Assembly: GCF_000295095.1 (NCBI RefSeq)
Contig: NZ_JH806632.1
Location: 508,450-572,449, forward strand
Reading direction: 5' to 3'
Length of the DNA stretch: 64,000 nucleotides
Source of the DNA: Actinomyces timonensis DSM 23838
GTDB lineage: Bacteria; Actinomycetota; Actinomycetes; Actinomycetales; Actinomycetaceae
Each line of letters opens with the position of its first letter. The stretch's first letter is position 1. The position numbers and the translations under genes are program-made. Under the pieces are notes generated by a model. That model saw only the letters and a list, made by a program, of their open reading frames with translations. It made no database searches and was not told the origin of the DNA. Shown piece by piece: positions 53,233 through 63,763 of this stretch.

Positions 53233-53346
53233 GGTGCGCTGAGCACCGACAGGTGCGCTGAGAACGCACCCCTCGGTGCTGCGCGCACCCACCGGTGCTG
53301 GCCGCACCCGTCGATGCTAGACGCAACCGTTAGTGCGAGAAGCACC
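53233..53346. repeat. Array C of 19-bp hairpin units
   Basis: Six units start at 53233, 53252, 53275, 53294, 53313 and 53332, 19 bp apart except the 23-bp second step. Examples are GGTGC-GCTGA-GCACC and GGTGC-TGGCC-GCACC. The order (forward units, then a GAGAACGCAC step of 23 bp, then reversed units) is the same as in array A at 4402-4534. It lies between the convergent aminotransferase and APH-like genes. Confidence 0.75.
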
Positions 53347-53407
53347 CGGCCGGGGCGCGCCGTCGGCCCCGTGGATGCCATGAGGCGCCCTCCCGAACCG
53401 GTCTCGG

Positions 53408-54655
53408 TCAGTGGGGGCCGCGGCGGGCTTGGAGCTCGCGGGCCTGGGCGAGCCAGGTCTCAGCGCGTGCCAGGCGGCCCTCGGCGTCGGAGCGCCACGG
53501 ACCGCCGTCCTCGCGCCGGGCGCCCGCTACGAGGGAGAGCACGACGCCAGCTGCGCGCGCCCGCAGCGCGACGGGGTCCACCTGCTTCTCCGCCAGGCGT
53601 GTCCAGGTCTCCAGGGCCGGGCGCAGGCGCGGGTAGGAGGCGGGGGCGAGGTGGTCGAGCACGCTCACATGCCCGAGCAGGCAGGCCAGATCGTCCACGC
53701 GCCGCCCGGGCCCGAGCGAGTCGACGTCGAGCAGGCAGGAGACGGCCTCGCCATCCATGAGGACATTGGCCTCGTAGAAATCGCCGTGGACCGGGACCAC
53801 CGGGCCGGGGTCCGAAGTGGCCATGAGCTGGGCGACACCGTCGGCGATGGCGCGGGCCCGCGAGGCGTGCTCGGGCAGGACGGTGGCCGCGGCGTGGGCG
53901 TAGTGGCGGGCGCGGTCGGACCACGCCGGGTGGACCGGCAGGTCGAGGGAGGCGTGCGGGAGGGCGTCGAGCAGCCCGGTGAGATGGTTGAAGACACGGG
54001 TGGCCTGCTCGGCGTCCATACCGCGGCTGAGCAGCCCAGACAAGGAGGTCCCCTTGCCGGTGGACAGCAGCACGAGGCCGTCGGGGTCGTCCCGCAGCAC
54101 CTCGGGGGCGGGGACCTCGGCCGCGGTGAGGAGGCGGTGGCGGTGGGCGAAGGCCTTCGCCTGGGAGGGTCGCAGCACCTTGGCGTAGGCGGTGGAGGAA
54201 TCGGCGAAGGTCACCTTGACCACCGCGCGGCGCGTGGGCCGGTAGGCCACCATCATCGCCTTGACCGGTGAGCCCAGGCGCTGGGAGAGCAGGGAGGGCG
54301 TGCAGGCCACTGGCAGGGCGGGCAGCTCGGGGTCCCCGGGATGGCGCCATACGTGGACGGCCGGCCCATCCCCACCGGTGGGCGCCACACGGGTCAGCCC
54401 GGGCGCCTGCGGGTTGGTCAGCCGCGCCGTCGTCGCGCAGAGGTACTCGGTGGAGCGGCGCCCGTCAGCGGACAGGACGACGGCGGTGTAGCCCACGGAC
54501 ACGCCCGCGCCCGGGCGGTGGTGGACGGAGTGGACCTCCCAGGAGTCCAAGCGCCTGCCCGCGGGGGCGAGGGCCGCGGACAGGACGGATGCCGCTCGGG
54601 GGCCCGTGAGGAGGGCGACCTCCTCGGGCTCGCGGGATGCCGACGATGGACTCAT
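53408..54655 (-). CDS. Aminoglycoside phosphotransferase (APH)-fold kinase
   Basis: This protein has about 415 residues from the ATG at 54655; the start lacks a strong ribosome-binding site. The C-terminal two-thirds holds the APH/choline-kinase catalytic segment 'VPVHGDFYEANVLMDGE' and metal-binding 'LLDVDSLGPGRRVDDLA'. A lysine in 'TAYAKVL' is the likely ATP-site residue. The substrate is unknown; the long N-terminal half argues against a simple antibiotic-resistance enzyme. It is divergent from the adenosine deaminase gene. Confidence 0.8.
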   Translation of the reverse strand: MSPSSASREPEEVALLTGPRAASVLSAALAPAGRRLDSWEVHSVHHRPGAGVSVGYTAVVLSADGRRSTEYLCATTARLTNPQAPGLTRVAPTGGDGPAVHVWRHPGDPELPALPVACTPSLLSQRLGSPVKAMMVAYRPTRRAVVKVTFADSSTAYAKVLRPSQAKAFAHRHRLLTAAEVPAPEVLRDDPDGLVLLSTGKGTSLSGLLSRGMDAEQATRVFNHLTGLLDALPHASLDLPVHPAWSDRARHYAHAAATVLPEHASRARAIADGVAQLMATSDPGPVVPVHGDFYEANVLMDGEAVSCLLDVDSLGPGRRVDDLACLLGHVSVLDHLAPASYPRLRPALETWTRLAEKQVDPVALRARAAGVVLSLVAGARREDGGPWRSDAEGRLARAETWLAQARELQARRGPH

Positions 54656-54728
54656 GCCGACAAGTCTGCCGCACTCGGCGCCGGCGCACATCCGATCAAC
54701 GGGCGGTCCTCGTGGGAGAATCGCCGCC

Positions 54729-55886
54729 GTGCCCACCGCGCTCCCCGGGTCCACCGCGCCCTCCGCATCCTCCGTGACGACGGCGCCGACCTCCCCCGAT
54801 GGGCGGACCGCGCTCCCGCGGACCGGCCCTGGCCAGCGCGATCTCGGATCCCTCCCCAAGGCGCACCTCCACCTGCACTTCACGGGCTCGATGCGCCTGG
54901 ACACACTCACCGAGTTGGCCTCGACGTCGCGCGCCCGCCTGCCCTCCTCTCTCCTGGACGGCGACCCCCTGCATGTCCCAGCGGATCATCGCGGCTGGTT
55001 CCGCTTCCAGCGCGCCTACGACACCGCCCGCCACCTCGTGGACTCCGAGGAGGTCATGCGACGCCTCGTGCTGGAGGCCGCGCTCGACGACGCGGCCGAG
55101 GGGTCCCGGCGCCTGGAGATGCAGGTGGACCCGACGTCGTACGCGCCCTTCGTCGGCGGGATCACGCCCGCCCTGGAGATCATCCTCGACGCCGCGGCGC
55201 AGGCCACCGCCCTGGCCGGGATCGAGGTGGCGATCATCGTGGCGGCCTCCCGCATCCGCCACCCGCTCGACGCCCGAACCCTGGCCCGCCTGGCCGCCCG
55301 GCACGCGGGCGAGGGCCCGGGACAGGTGGTCGGCTTCGGGCTTTCCAATGATGAGCGGACCGGGGAGACCTCGGCCTTCGCCCCCGCCTTCGCGATCGCG
55401 CGGCGCGCGGGCCTGGCCTCGCTCCCCCACGGCGGCGAGCTGCTGGGGCCCGAGCATGTGCGCGACGTCGCCGCCGCGCTGCGCCCGCAGCGCCTGGGCC
55501 ACGGGGTGCGCGCGAGTGAGGACCCGGCGCTGCTCGATGAGATCGTGGCGGCGGGAATCAGCCTGGAGGTGTGCCCGGCGTCGAACGTGTGCCTCGGGGT
55601 CTACCACCGCACCGGGGACGTGCCGCTGGGCGCGCTCATCGAGCACGGCGCGCAGGTGGCGCTCGGCGCGGACGACCCGCTGCTCTTCTCCTCGCGCCTG
55701 ACCGATCAGTACGAGATCGCCCGCTCGCAGGGTCTCGACGACGCCGCGCTGGCGGATCTGGCGCGAAGCTCGATCCGGGCGAGCCTGGCCAGTGAGTCAT
55801 CCAAGCGGCGCTGGCTGGCCGAGGTGGACGACTGGCTGGCTCACCAGCCGACGTGGACGGGCTCGGGGACGAGTGTGACGCCGTAG
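54729..55886 (+). CDS. add: Adenosine deaminase
   Basis: This zinc-dependent enzyme of about 385 residues converts adenosine to inosine. The metal ligands are visible in 'KAHLHLHFTGS' (H46, H48), the catalytic Glu in 'SLPHGGELLG', His in 'RLGHGVRA' and the Asp pair in 'ALGADDPLLF'. I take the GTG at 54729 with GGGAGAA upstream as the start. Its 3' end overlaps the convergent murB by 46 bases. Confidence 0.9.
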   Translation: MPTALPGSTAPSASSVTTAPTSPDGRTALPRTGPGQRDLGSLPKAHLHLHFTGSMRLDTLTELASTSRARLPSSLLDGDPLHVPADHRGWFRFQRAYDTARHLVDSEEVMRRLVLEAALDDAAEGSRRLEMQVDPTSYAPFVGGITPALEIILDAAAQATALAGIEVAIIVAASRIRHPLDARTLARLAARHAGEGPGQVVGFGLSNDERTGETSAFAPAFAIARRAGLASLPHGGELLGPEHVRDVAAALRPQRLGHGVRASEDPALLDEIVAAGISLEVCPASNVCLGVYHRTGDVPLGALIEHGAQVALGADDPLLFSSRLTDQYEIARSQGLDDAALADLARSSIRASLASESSKRRWLAEVDDWLAHQPTWTGSGTSVTP

Positions 55887-57034
55887 CGCTCGCGCACGCC
55901 GTCGACCACCGCGTCGCGCAGGGCGACGAGGTCGGCGGCGCTGGCCCCGCCCCGGTTGGTCAGGGCGAGGACGTGCTTGGTGGACAGCGAGGCCCGCGGC
56001 GCGCCATCCAGTGCGAAGCCCTTGGCGAAGCCCGCGTGGTCGATGAGCCAGGCGGCGCTCGTCTTGACCAGTCCCTCGACGACAGGCGCGCCCGCCAGCG
56101 TATCCGTGGGGCGCGAGTGATCGGCCACGGGGAAGCGGGGGGCGTCGTCGGGCAGGGCCGCGGCCTGGGCGTCGGTGAGGATCGGGTTGGTGAAGAAGGA
56201 GCCGGCGGACCAGGTGTCGTGATCGGCGTCGTCGAGGACCATGCCCTTGGAGCGGCGCAGGCCGAGGACGGCCTGGCGGACGTCGGCGGCGGGGACGCGC
56301 GCGCCGAGCTCGGCCCCGAGGGCGGCGGCGAGCTGGTTGTAGGCGATGGGGGCGGCGAGGCTGGCCTGGCGGACGTGGAAGCCGACCGAGAGGACCACCC
56401 AGCGGCCCGTCGGCCCCCAGGTGCGCCCGCCGCCGATGGAGGCATCCGTGAGCGAGCGCTTGATCGCGGAATCGCGGTAGGCCAGGTGGAGGTCCGCCAG
56501 CGGCAGGTGGACGACGCGTCCGGCGAGGCGGTCCCAGGCGCGCACAGAGGCGAGCAGCTCGGCGACCTCGGCGCCGTAGGCGCCGATGTTCTGCACGGGG
56601 GCGGCGCCCACGGATCCGGGGATGCCGGACAGGGGGGCGAATCCGGCCCAGTCGCTGGCCACGGCCTGGTGGACGAGGTCGTCCCAGGCGACGCCGCCGG
56701 TGGCGGTGATCTCGACGCCGCCGCAGGCGGACTCGGAGACGACGCGCACCTCCTCACGGCCGTCGCGCAGGACGAGGCCCTCGAATCCGGCGTCTGAGGC
56801 GACGATGTTGGAACCGCCCCCGACGACGAGGAGGGGTGTTCCCGAGGCGTCGGCCTGGCGGATCGCCTCGACGAGGTCCTCCTCCGTGGAGGCCTCGAGG
56901 TAGTGCCCGATGGGGCCGCCGATGCGCAGGGTGGTGAGCTCGGCCAGGGAGGACGGCGCTGGGCCGCCCAGCGCCCGGGCGCGCGTAGGCACGCCCGGGG
57001 CGGGAGCCTCACTGGGCTCCGGGGAGCGGGTCAC
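55841..57034 (-). CDS. murB: UDP-N-acetylenolpyruvoylglucosamine reductase
   Basis: MurB (397 residues) is a flavoenzyme that makes UDP-MurNAc for peptidoglycan. FAD-binding segments are 'LLVVGGGSNIVASDAGF' and 'LSGIPGSVGAAPVQNIGAYG'. The catalytic region 'GSFFTNPIL' and a C-terminal 'LIDHAGFAKG' are present. The GTG at 57034 overlaps the bS22 stop codon, so the pair is coupled. Confidence 0.96.
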   Translation of the reverse strand: MTRSPEPSEAPAPGVPTRARALGGPAPSSLAELTTLRIGGPIGHYLEASTEEDLVEAIRQADASGTPLLVVGGGSNIVASDAGFEGLVLRDGREEVRVVSESACGGVEITATGGVAWDDLVHQAVASDWAGFAPLSGIPGSVGAAPVQNIGAYGAEVAELLASVRAWDRLAGRVVHLPLADLHLAYRDSAIKRSLTDASIGGGRTWGPTGRWVVLSVGFHVRQASLAAPIAYNQLAAALGAELGARVPAADVRQAVLGLRRSKGMVLDDADHDTWSAGSFFTNPILTDAQAAALPDDAPRFPVADHSRPTDTLAGAPVVEGLVKTSAAWLIDHAGFAKGFALDGAPRASLSTKHVLALTNRGGASAADLVALRDAVVDGVRERYGVTLVPEPVHVGW

Positions 57035-57129
57035 TTCTTGTTGCGGCGCTGGTGACGCGTCTTGCGAAGGAGCTTGCGGTGCTTCTTCTTGGCCATCCGC
57101 TTGCGGCGCTTCTTGATGACAGAACCCAT
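57031..57129 (-). CDS. 30S ribosomal protein bS22 (AURKAIP1/COX24-type)
   Basis: This 32-residue, extremely basic protein begins 'MGSVIKKRRKRMAKKKHR' and ends 'RRNKK'. This matches the small actinobacterial ribosomal protein bS22, which binds near the decoding region of the 30S subunit. GAGGAAAACCC precedes the ATG. It overlaps murB by 2 bases (GTGA), and its transcript is probably initiated in the region up to 57300. Confidence 0.93.
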   Translation of the reverse strand: MGSVIKKRRKRMAKKKHRKLLRKTRHQRRNKK

Positions 57130-57264
57130 GGGTTTTCCTCGCAGTCTTGCTTGCCGGGGCCCGACCGTGCCACCGGAGGGCCGGAGGCGGGCCGTCGCGC
57201 GGCCGGACGGGCGTGGTGACCGGGCGATGACGAGGGCGCTAGCGAGCCCCCATGGGATGTCTCG

Positions 57265-57288
57265 ACCCGGTCACTCATGTGACCCGGT
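57265..57288 (-). terminator. Hairpin between bldC and bS22
   Basis: A perfect 10-bp stem (ACCCGGTCAC with GTGACCCGGT) with a TCAT loop lies 14 bases past the bldC-like stop. It may terminate that gene. A TAGAAT box on the minus strand just beside it (complement of 57291-57296) could be the -10 element for the bS22-murB unit. Confidence 0.6.
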
Positions 57289-57302
57289 GATTCTAGCGGG
57301 TC

Positions 57303-57542
57303 TCAGGACCCCGAAGCCTCCGTCTCCTCGTGGCCCCAGTCACCCAGGCCGGCGGAGAGGTACTCGGTCACCGCACGCTCGGGGACCCGGAAGGAGCGGC
57401 CCACCTGCATGGCGGGCAGGTCCCCGGAGTGGACCATGCGGTAGACGGTCATCTTGGAGACGCGCAGCATGGCGGCGACCTCCGCGACCGTGAGGAAGGA
57501 GGGCGCGCCGGAGGCGGCAGGACTGGGAAGGGCAGGTGCCAT
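57303..57542 (-). CDS. BldC-like MerR-type DNA-binding protein
   Basis: This 79-residue protein consists of little more than one winged helix-turn-helix ('LTVAEVAAMLRVSKMTVY', 'HSGDLPAMQVGRSFRVPE'), matching the BldC/excisionase family of actinobacteria. BldC binds DNA as head-to-tail oligomers and represses or activates developmental genes. It is divergent from trkH; the shared 280-base region could hold both promoters. Confidence 0.93.
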   Translation of the reverse strand: MAPALPSPAASGAPSFLTVAEVAAMLRVSKMTVYRMVHSGDLPAMQVGRSFRVPERAVTEYLSAGLGDWGHEETEASGS

Positions 57543-57823
57543 GGATGCGGATCCCGTCGGTCAGGTTCGGATATGTGCGCAGCGGGCGGTGCCCGGCGCT
57601 GGAGGGCGCTCGAGGCTCGCGGGGCATGCGCCCTCCCGCTCGGGCGGTCGGCGCCGCGCAGGACTGGGCTCAATATAACGCCTGTCCCACCAGGCGCACA
57701 CGTCCATTCCGTTCCCAGGCGCACCAACCGTTGCAGGTCACATTTTGGTCACGACAACGCCCGAGGTCAAGAGGAAAGAATGGTGCCGCAGTCGCGCGCG
57801 CGGACCCCGGAAGGGGACACAAT

Positions 57824-59308
57824 GTGCCCGTGCCCTCATCCAACACGTCGCCCCGGCAGCCCCAGGGCCCCCTCTCCGCGCTGAGCACCGCGCCCGAGGA
57901 CGCGGCGCTCCTGCCCGCTGACCGCGGCCCGACCACCGGGCTGCGGGGGCTTCTGGTGCGGCTGGGCCTCTACGACCGCCTGGCGCGCGCCGCCCGCTTC
58001 TCCCCGGCGCGGCTCGCCGTCGTCATCTTCGCGGCGATCATCGGAGCGGTCGCGGCTCTCCTCGCCCTGCCGATCTCCACGGCGTCGGGGCACGGGACGA
58101 GCCTCGTCGACTCACTGTTCACCGCGACGGCCTCGGTCTGCGTCACCGGCCTGACCACGGTGGACACCGCCACCTACTGGTCCACCTTCGGCCAGGTGGT
58201 CATCATCCTTGGGGCGGCGATCGGCGGCCTGGGCGTCATGACCCTTGCCTCGCTGCTGTCCTTCGCCGTCAACCGGCATGTGGGCCTGACCCAGCGCATG
58301 CTCGCCGCCAGCGAGAACCAGTCCCGCCTGGGCGACGTCGCCTCCCTGCTGCGCGCCGTCGTCATCACCGCCCTGGGGGCCGAGGCGATCCTCGCCATCG
58401 TGCTCCTCCCCCGCTTCCTCACCCTGGGAGAGTCCCTGCCCAAGGCGCTGTGGTACTCGGCGTTCATGTCGCTGTCCATCTTCAACAACGCGGGCTTCGT
58501 CATCATGCCGGAGGGCCTGGAGCCCTACGCCTCCGACTGGTGGATGGGCCTGCCGATCGCCGTGGGCACCTTCGTCGGGGCGCTCGGCTTCCCCGTCGTG
58601 CTCGACATGGTCCGGCGCCGCCGTCGCCCGCGGCAGTGGACCCTGCACACGAAACTGACCCTATCCACCTACGCCCTGCTGGCAGCCGGGTCAGCTATCA
58701 CGCTGACGGCCTTCGAGTGGACCAACCCCAGCACGCTCGGCCCGATGTCCATCGGGGGCAAGATCCTCAACGGCCTCGTCATGGGCGTCGACTCGCGCTC
58801 CTCGGGCCTCAGCCTCATCAACACCGACCATATGCACGAGGCGACCTGGTTCCTCCAGGACGCGCTCATGTTCGTGGGCGGCGGCTCAGCGTCGACAGCG
58901 GGCGGCATCAAGGTGACCACCTTCGCGATCCTGCTCATGGCGATCGTCGCGGAGGCGCGGGGCGATGAGGACATCGAGATCTTCGGCAGGCGGATCACGC
59001 CGCAGGCCGTGCGCCTGTCCGTGGCGGTGGCCTTCATCGGCTCGTGCGTGGTGGGCGTGGCGTCCCTGCTGCTCCTGGAGATCACGGGGCTGTCCCTGGA
59101 CCGCGTGCTGTTCGAGGTCATCAGCGCCTTCGCGACGGTCGGGCTGTCCACGGGCATCACGCCGATCCTGCCCACGAGCGGCAAGTACGTCATCATCGCG
59201 CTCATGTTCGTGGGCCGCGTCGGGACGATGACGGCGGCCAGCGCCCTGGCCCTGCGCGAGCGACGCCGCGTCATCCGCATGCCCGAGGAGCGCCCGCTCA
59301 TCGGCTGA
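57824..59308 (+). CDS. trkH: Trk/Ktr-type potassium uptake membrane subunit
   Basis: This protein of about 494 residues has four repeated M1-P-M2 units with filter-like segments 'SVCVTGLTT', 'NNAGFVI', 'GGGSASTAGGIKVTT' and 'FATVGLSTGITP'. It forms the ion channel of a TrkH/KtrB system and works with the RCK protein encoded 137 bases downstream. The GTG at 57824 with AAGGGG upstream is used; longer frames overlap the bldC region. Confidence 0.93.
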   Translation: MPVPSSNTSPRQPQGPLSALSTAPEDAALLPADRGPTTGLRGLLVRLGLYDRLARAARFSPARLAVVIFAAIIGAVAALLALPISTASGHGTSLVDSLFTATASVCVTGLTTVDTATYWSTFGQVVIILGAAIGGLGVMTLASLLSFAVNRHVGLTQRMLAASENQSRLGDVASLLRAVVITALGAEAILAIVLLPRFLTLGESLPKALWYSAFMSLSIFNNAGFVIMPEGLEPYASDWWMGLPIAVGTFVGALGFPVVLDMVRRRRRPRQWTLHTKLTLSTYALLAAGSAITLTAFEWTNPSTLGPMSIGGKILNGLVMGVDSRSSGLSLINTDHMHEATWFLQDALMFVGGGSASTAGGIKVTTFAILLMAIVAEARGDEDIEIFGRRITPQAVRLSVAVAFIGSCVVGVASLLLLEITGLSLDRVLFEVISAFATVGLSTGITPILPTSGKYVIIALMFVGRVGTMTAASALALRERRRVIRMPEERPLIG

Positions 59309-59445
59309 GCCGCCGTGGGGCATTCCCGCGAGTTCGTCACTTTGACGCCGAGTTCGTACCCTTACCCACCCGAAGTCGACACCGAAAGTACGATCTCGGT
59401 GACGGAAGCGTCCCCTCCCGCCGCCGATCATCCTCAGGAGCAGAC

Positions 59446-60114
59446 ATGGCACCCGCCGCCTCACGCACCGATTCGACCCTCGTCATCGGCCTGGGCCGCT
59501 TCGGCTCCGCCGTCGCCGCCACCCTCGACCGCCTGGGCCGGGAGGTCCTGGCCGTGGAGCGGGACCCAGCCATCGTGCGCCAGTGGACCGGGCGCATCCC
59601 CCTGGTGGAGGCCGATGCCACCGACGTCGAGGCCCTCGAGCAGCTCGGCGCCACGGAGTTCGGGACGGCCGTCGTCGGCGTCGCCTCCTCACTGGAGGCC
59701 TCCGTGCTCATCGCCGGCAACCTCGTCGACCTGGAGACCCCCCAGATCTGGGCCAAGGCGATCTCCCGCGCGCACGGGCGCATCCTTCGCCGCATCGGCG
59801 CGCACCACGTGGTCTACCCCGAGTTCGACGCCGGGCAGCGCGCCGCGCACCTCGTGTCGGGCCGGATGCTCGACTACATCGAGATGGAGAAGGGCGGCTT
59901 CACCATCGTCAAGATGCGCCCGCCGGCCGAGCTGCACGGCTTCACCATCGGCGAGGCGCGCATCCGCTCCCGCTACGGGGTGACGGTCTTCGGCCTCATG
60001 AGCCCGGGCGAGCCCTTCGAGTACGCCCGCACGGACACCCTCGTCTCCGCCGACGACGTGCTCGTGGTCGGCGGGGACGCCAACCTCCTCGAGCGCTTCG
60101 CGAACCGCGCCTGA
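59446..60114 (+). CDS. trkA: Trk/Ktr potassium uptake regulatory subunit (RCK)
   Basis: This 222-residue cytoplasmic protein has an RCK_N Rossmann fold ('LVIGLGRFGSAVAATL', 'VEADATD') and an RCK_C domain ('RPPAELHGFTIGEARIRS', 'VVGGDANLLERF'). It gates the TrkH channel in response to nucleotide. CAGGAG precedes the ATG. Confidence 0.94.
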   Translation: MAPAASRTDSTLVIGLGRFGSAVAATLDRLGREVLAVERDPAIVRQWTGRIPLVEADATDVEALEQLGATEFGTAVVGVASSLEASVLIAGNLVDLETPQIWAKAISRAHGRILRRIGAHHVVYPEFDAGQRAAHLVSGRMLDYIEMEKGGFTIVKMRPPAELHGFTIGEARIRSRYGVTVFGLMSPGEPFEYARTDTLVSADDVLVVGGDANLLERFANRA

Positions 60115-60150
60115 GAGCGCCGGCCGGGCCCGCGGCGCCCGCGCCCCGCG

Positions 60151-60176
60151 AGAGGTATGGAGAAATCCATACCTCT
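60151..60176. terminator. Bidirectional hairpin between trkA and aldose epimerase
   Basis: A perfect 11-bp stem (AGAGGTATGGA with its complement) and GAAA loop lies between two convergent genes, 37 bases after trkA and 36 bases after the epimerase stop. It can serve both. Confidence 0.8.
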
Positions 60177-60211
60177 GGCACCAACCAGGCAGGCCGGGAC
60201 CTATTCGCCCC

Positions 60212-61195
60212 TCAACTCTCCTCGCGCAGGGCGCAGGTGAGGGAGTGGGACTGGCCGACGGCCAGGGTGAGGAGGCCGTCACCGGAGTTGAGGGCGTTGG
60301 GCGGGCAGGTCATCGGCTCCACGGCGATCGCGCGGCGGCCGAGCCCGTCGTCGGTGTAGACCTGCGCCCAGGGGGCGTCGGAGGCGAGGACGACGGCGCC
60401 GCCCTCCCCCTCGACGCGCACCTGCCACTCTCCCTCGGGGAGGCCGGTGAAGGCGTTGTCGACGCTCACGCCGGCCACGGGGCGCCCGGAGCGGAAGTCC
60501 CAGTCGGTGGCGGCCACGTCCGCGAGGCCGCTGGGCACCATCCGCTCATCTGCGGTGAGCACCATGGTGGCGGGGACGGTGAGGGAGCAGTCGTCGGCGC
60601 CCGCGCCGCGCAGGAGGTAGGGGTGGAAGGCGGCGCCGTAGGGGGCGGGGAGGAGGTCGCCGTTGGCCAGCGGGGCGCCGACGACGGCCTCGGATGGCCG
60701 CGCCGCGCCCACGCAGGTGGCGGTGAGCGTCATCGTGAGCCCGGCGTCGGCGTCGAGGACCCAGCGGCTGGAGAGCTCGAGGGACCAGGGGTAGGCGTAG
60801 GAGGCGGGGAGCAGCACCTCGAGGGTGACTGAGTCCTCGAGGCGCTCGGCGCCCTCGCTGCGCTCAGTGCGCTCGGCGTCCTCAGCGTCCTCGGCGGTGT
60901 CGGCGACCTGCCAGTCGAGCCAGCCGACCAGCCCGTGGAGGGCGGAGTCCGTCTCCGGCTCGTTGCGGGGCAGGAGGTAGTCGGTGCCGCCGTAGGTGTA
61001 GGCGGCGCCAGCGGTCCGGTTGGGCCAGGGGGCGAGGGTCTTGCCCTGCCAGCCCGGGGGGAGCTCGGCCTCAGCGTCGAAGGGGAGGACGAGATCGCGG
61101 CCCCCGCGGCGCAGGTGGACGAGCGTGGCGCCCGCGGTGGCGATGCGGGCGGTGTAGTCGCCCGCCCTCAAGTCGATGAGCTCTCCGTTGATCAT
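60212..61195 (-). CDS. Aldose 1-epimerase (mutarotase) family protein
   Basis: This 327-residue beta-sandwich enzyme interconverts anomers of aldoses such as galactose or glucose. Family segments are 'LAPWPNRTAGAAYTYGGTDY', 'LHGLVGWLDWQV', 'FHPYLLRGAG' and a C-terminal 'AVEPMTCPPNALNSGDG'. The ATG at 61195 follows GAGGAACACCG. An insertion rich in Glu/Asp/Ala ('AEDAEDAERTERSEGAERLE') at about 110-130 is unusual for the family. Confidence 0.9.
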   Translation of the reverse strand: MINGELIDLRAGDYTARIATAGATLVHLRRGGRDLVLPFDAEAELPPGWQGKTLAPWPNRTAGAAYTYGGTDYLLPRNEPETDSALHGLVGWLDWQVADTAEDAEDAERTERSEGAERLEDSVTLEVLLPASYAYPWSLELSSRWVLDADAGLTMTLTATCVGAARPSEAVVGAPLANGDLLPAPYGAAFHPYLLRGAGADDCSLTVPATMVLTADERMVPSGLADVAATDWDFRSGRPVAGVSVDNAFTGLPEGEWQVRVEGEGGAVVLASDAPWAQVYTDDGLGRRAIAVEPMTCPPNALNSGDGLLTLAVGQSHSLTCALREES

Positions 61196-61331
61196 CGGTG
61201 TTCCTCTCGCATAGGGAGCCGCCTCCTGCGCCTTCCGCATCGTGCGGGCCTCGGAGCGCCGCGCGCCGGTGGCCGCTCCATCCTACGCAGGATCATGCGG
61301 CCGCCGGCGGGCGACTGAGGGATGCCCTGTC

Positions 61332-63577
<2,246 letters not shown>

Positions 63578-63763
63578 GCCCCCGACGCTACCCGTCCATC
63601 GCCCCGCGCGCAGGCGGATCGGCGGGATCCCGGGCCGCGAGGGGCGGGCGCGGGGCGCGCGGCCCGCGCCTTCAGCCGACGGCGATCATCAGACGTCGTG
63701 TCGCCGCGTGCCCGAGCCTTTCCCGCCCAGATCGACCGTTCCGCCCGGCCCGGCCGGGGTCTC

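Noticed and set aside
53408-54655. Aminoglycoside resistance gene
   Set aside because: The APH catalytic motifs are generic to a large kinase superfamily, and the long N-terminal part differs from resistance enzymes. No mobile element is near.
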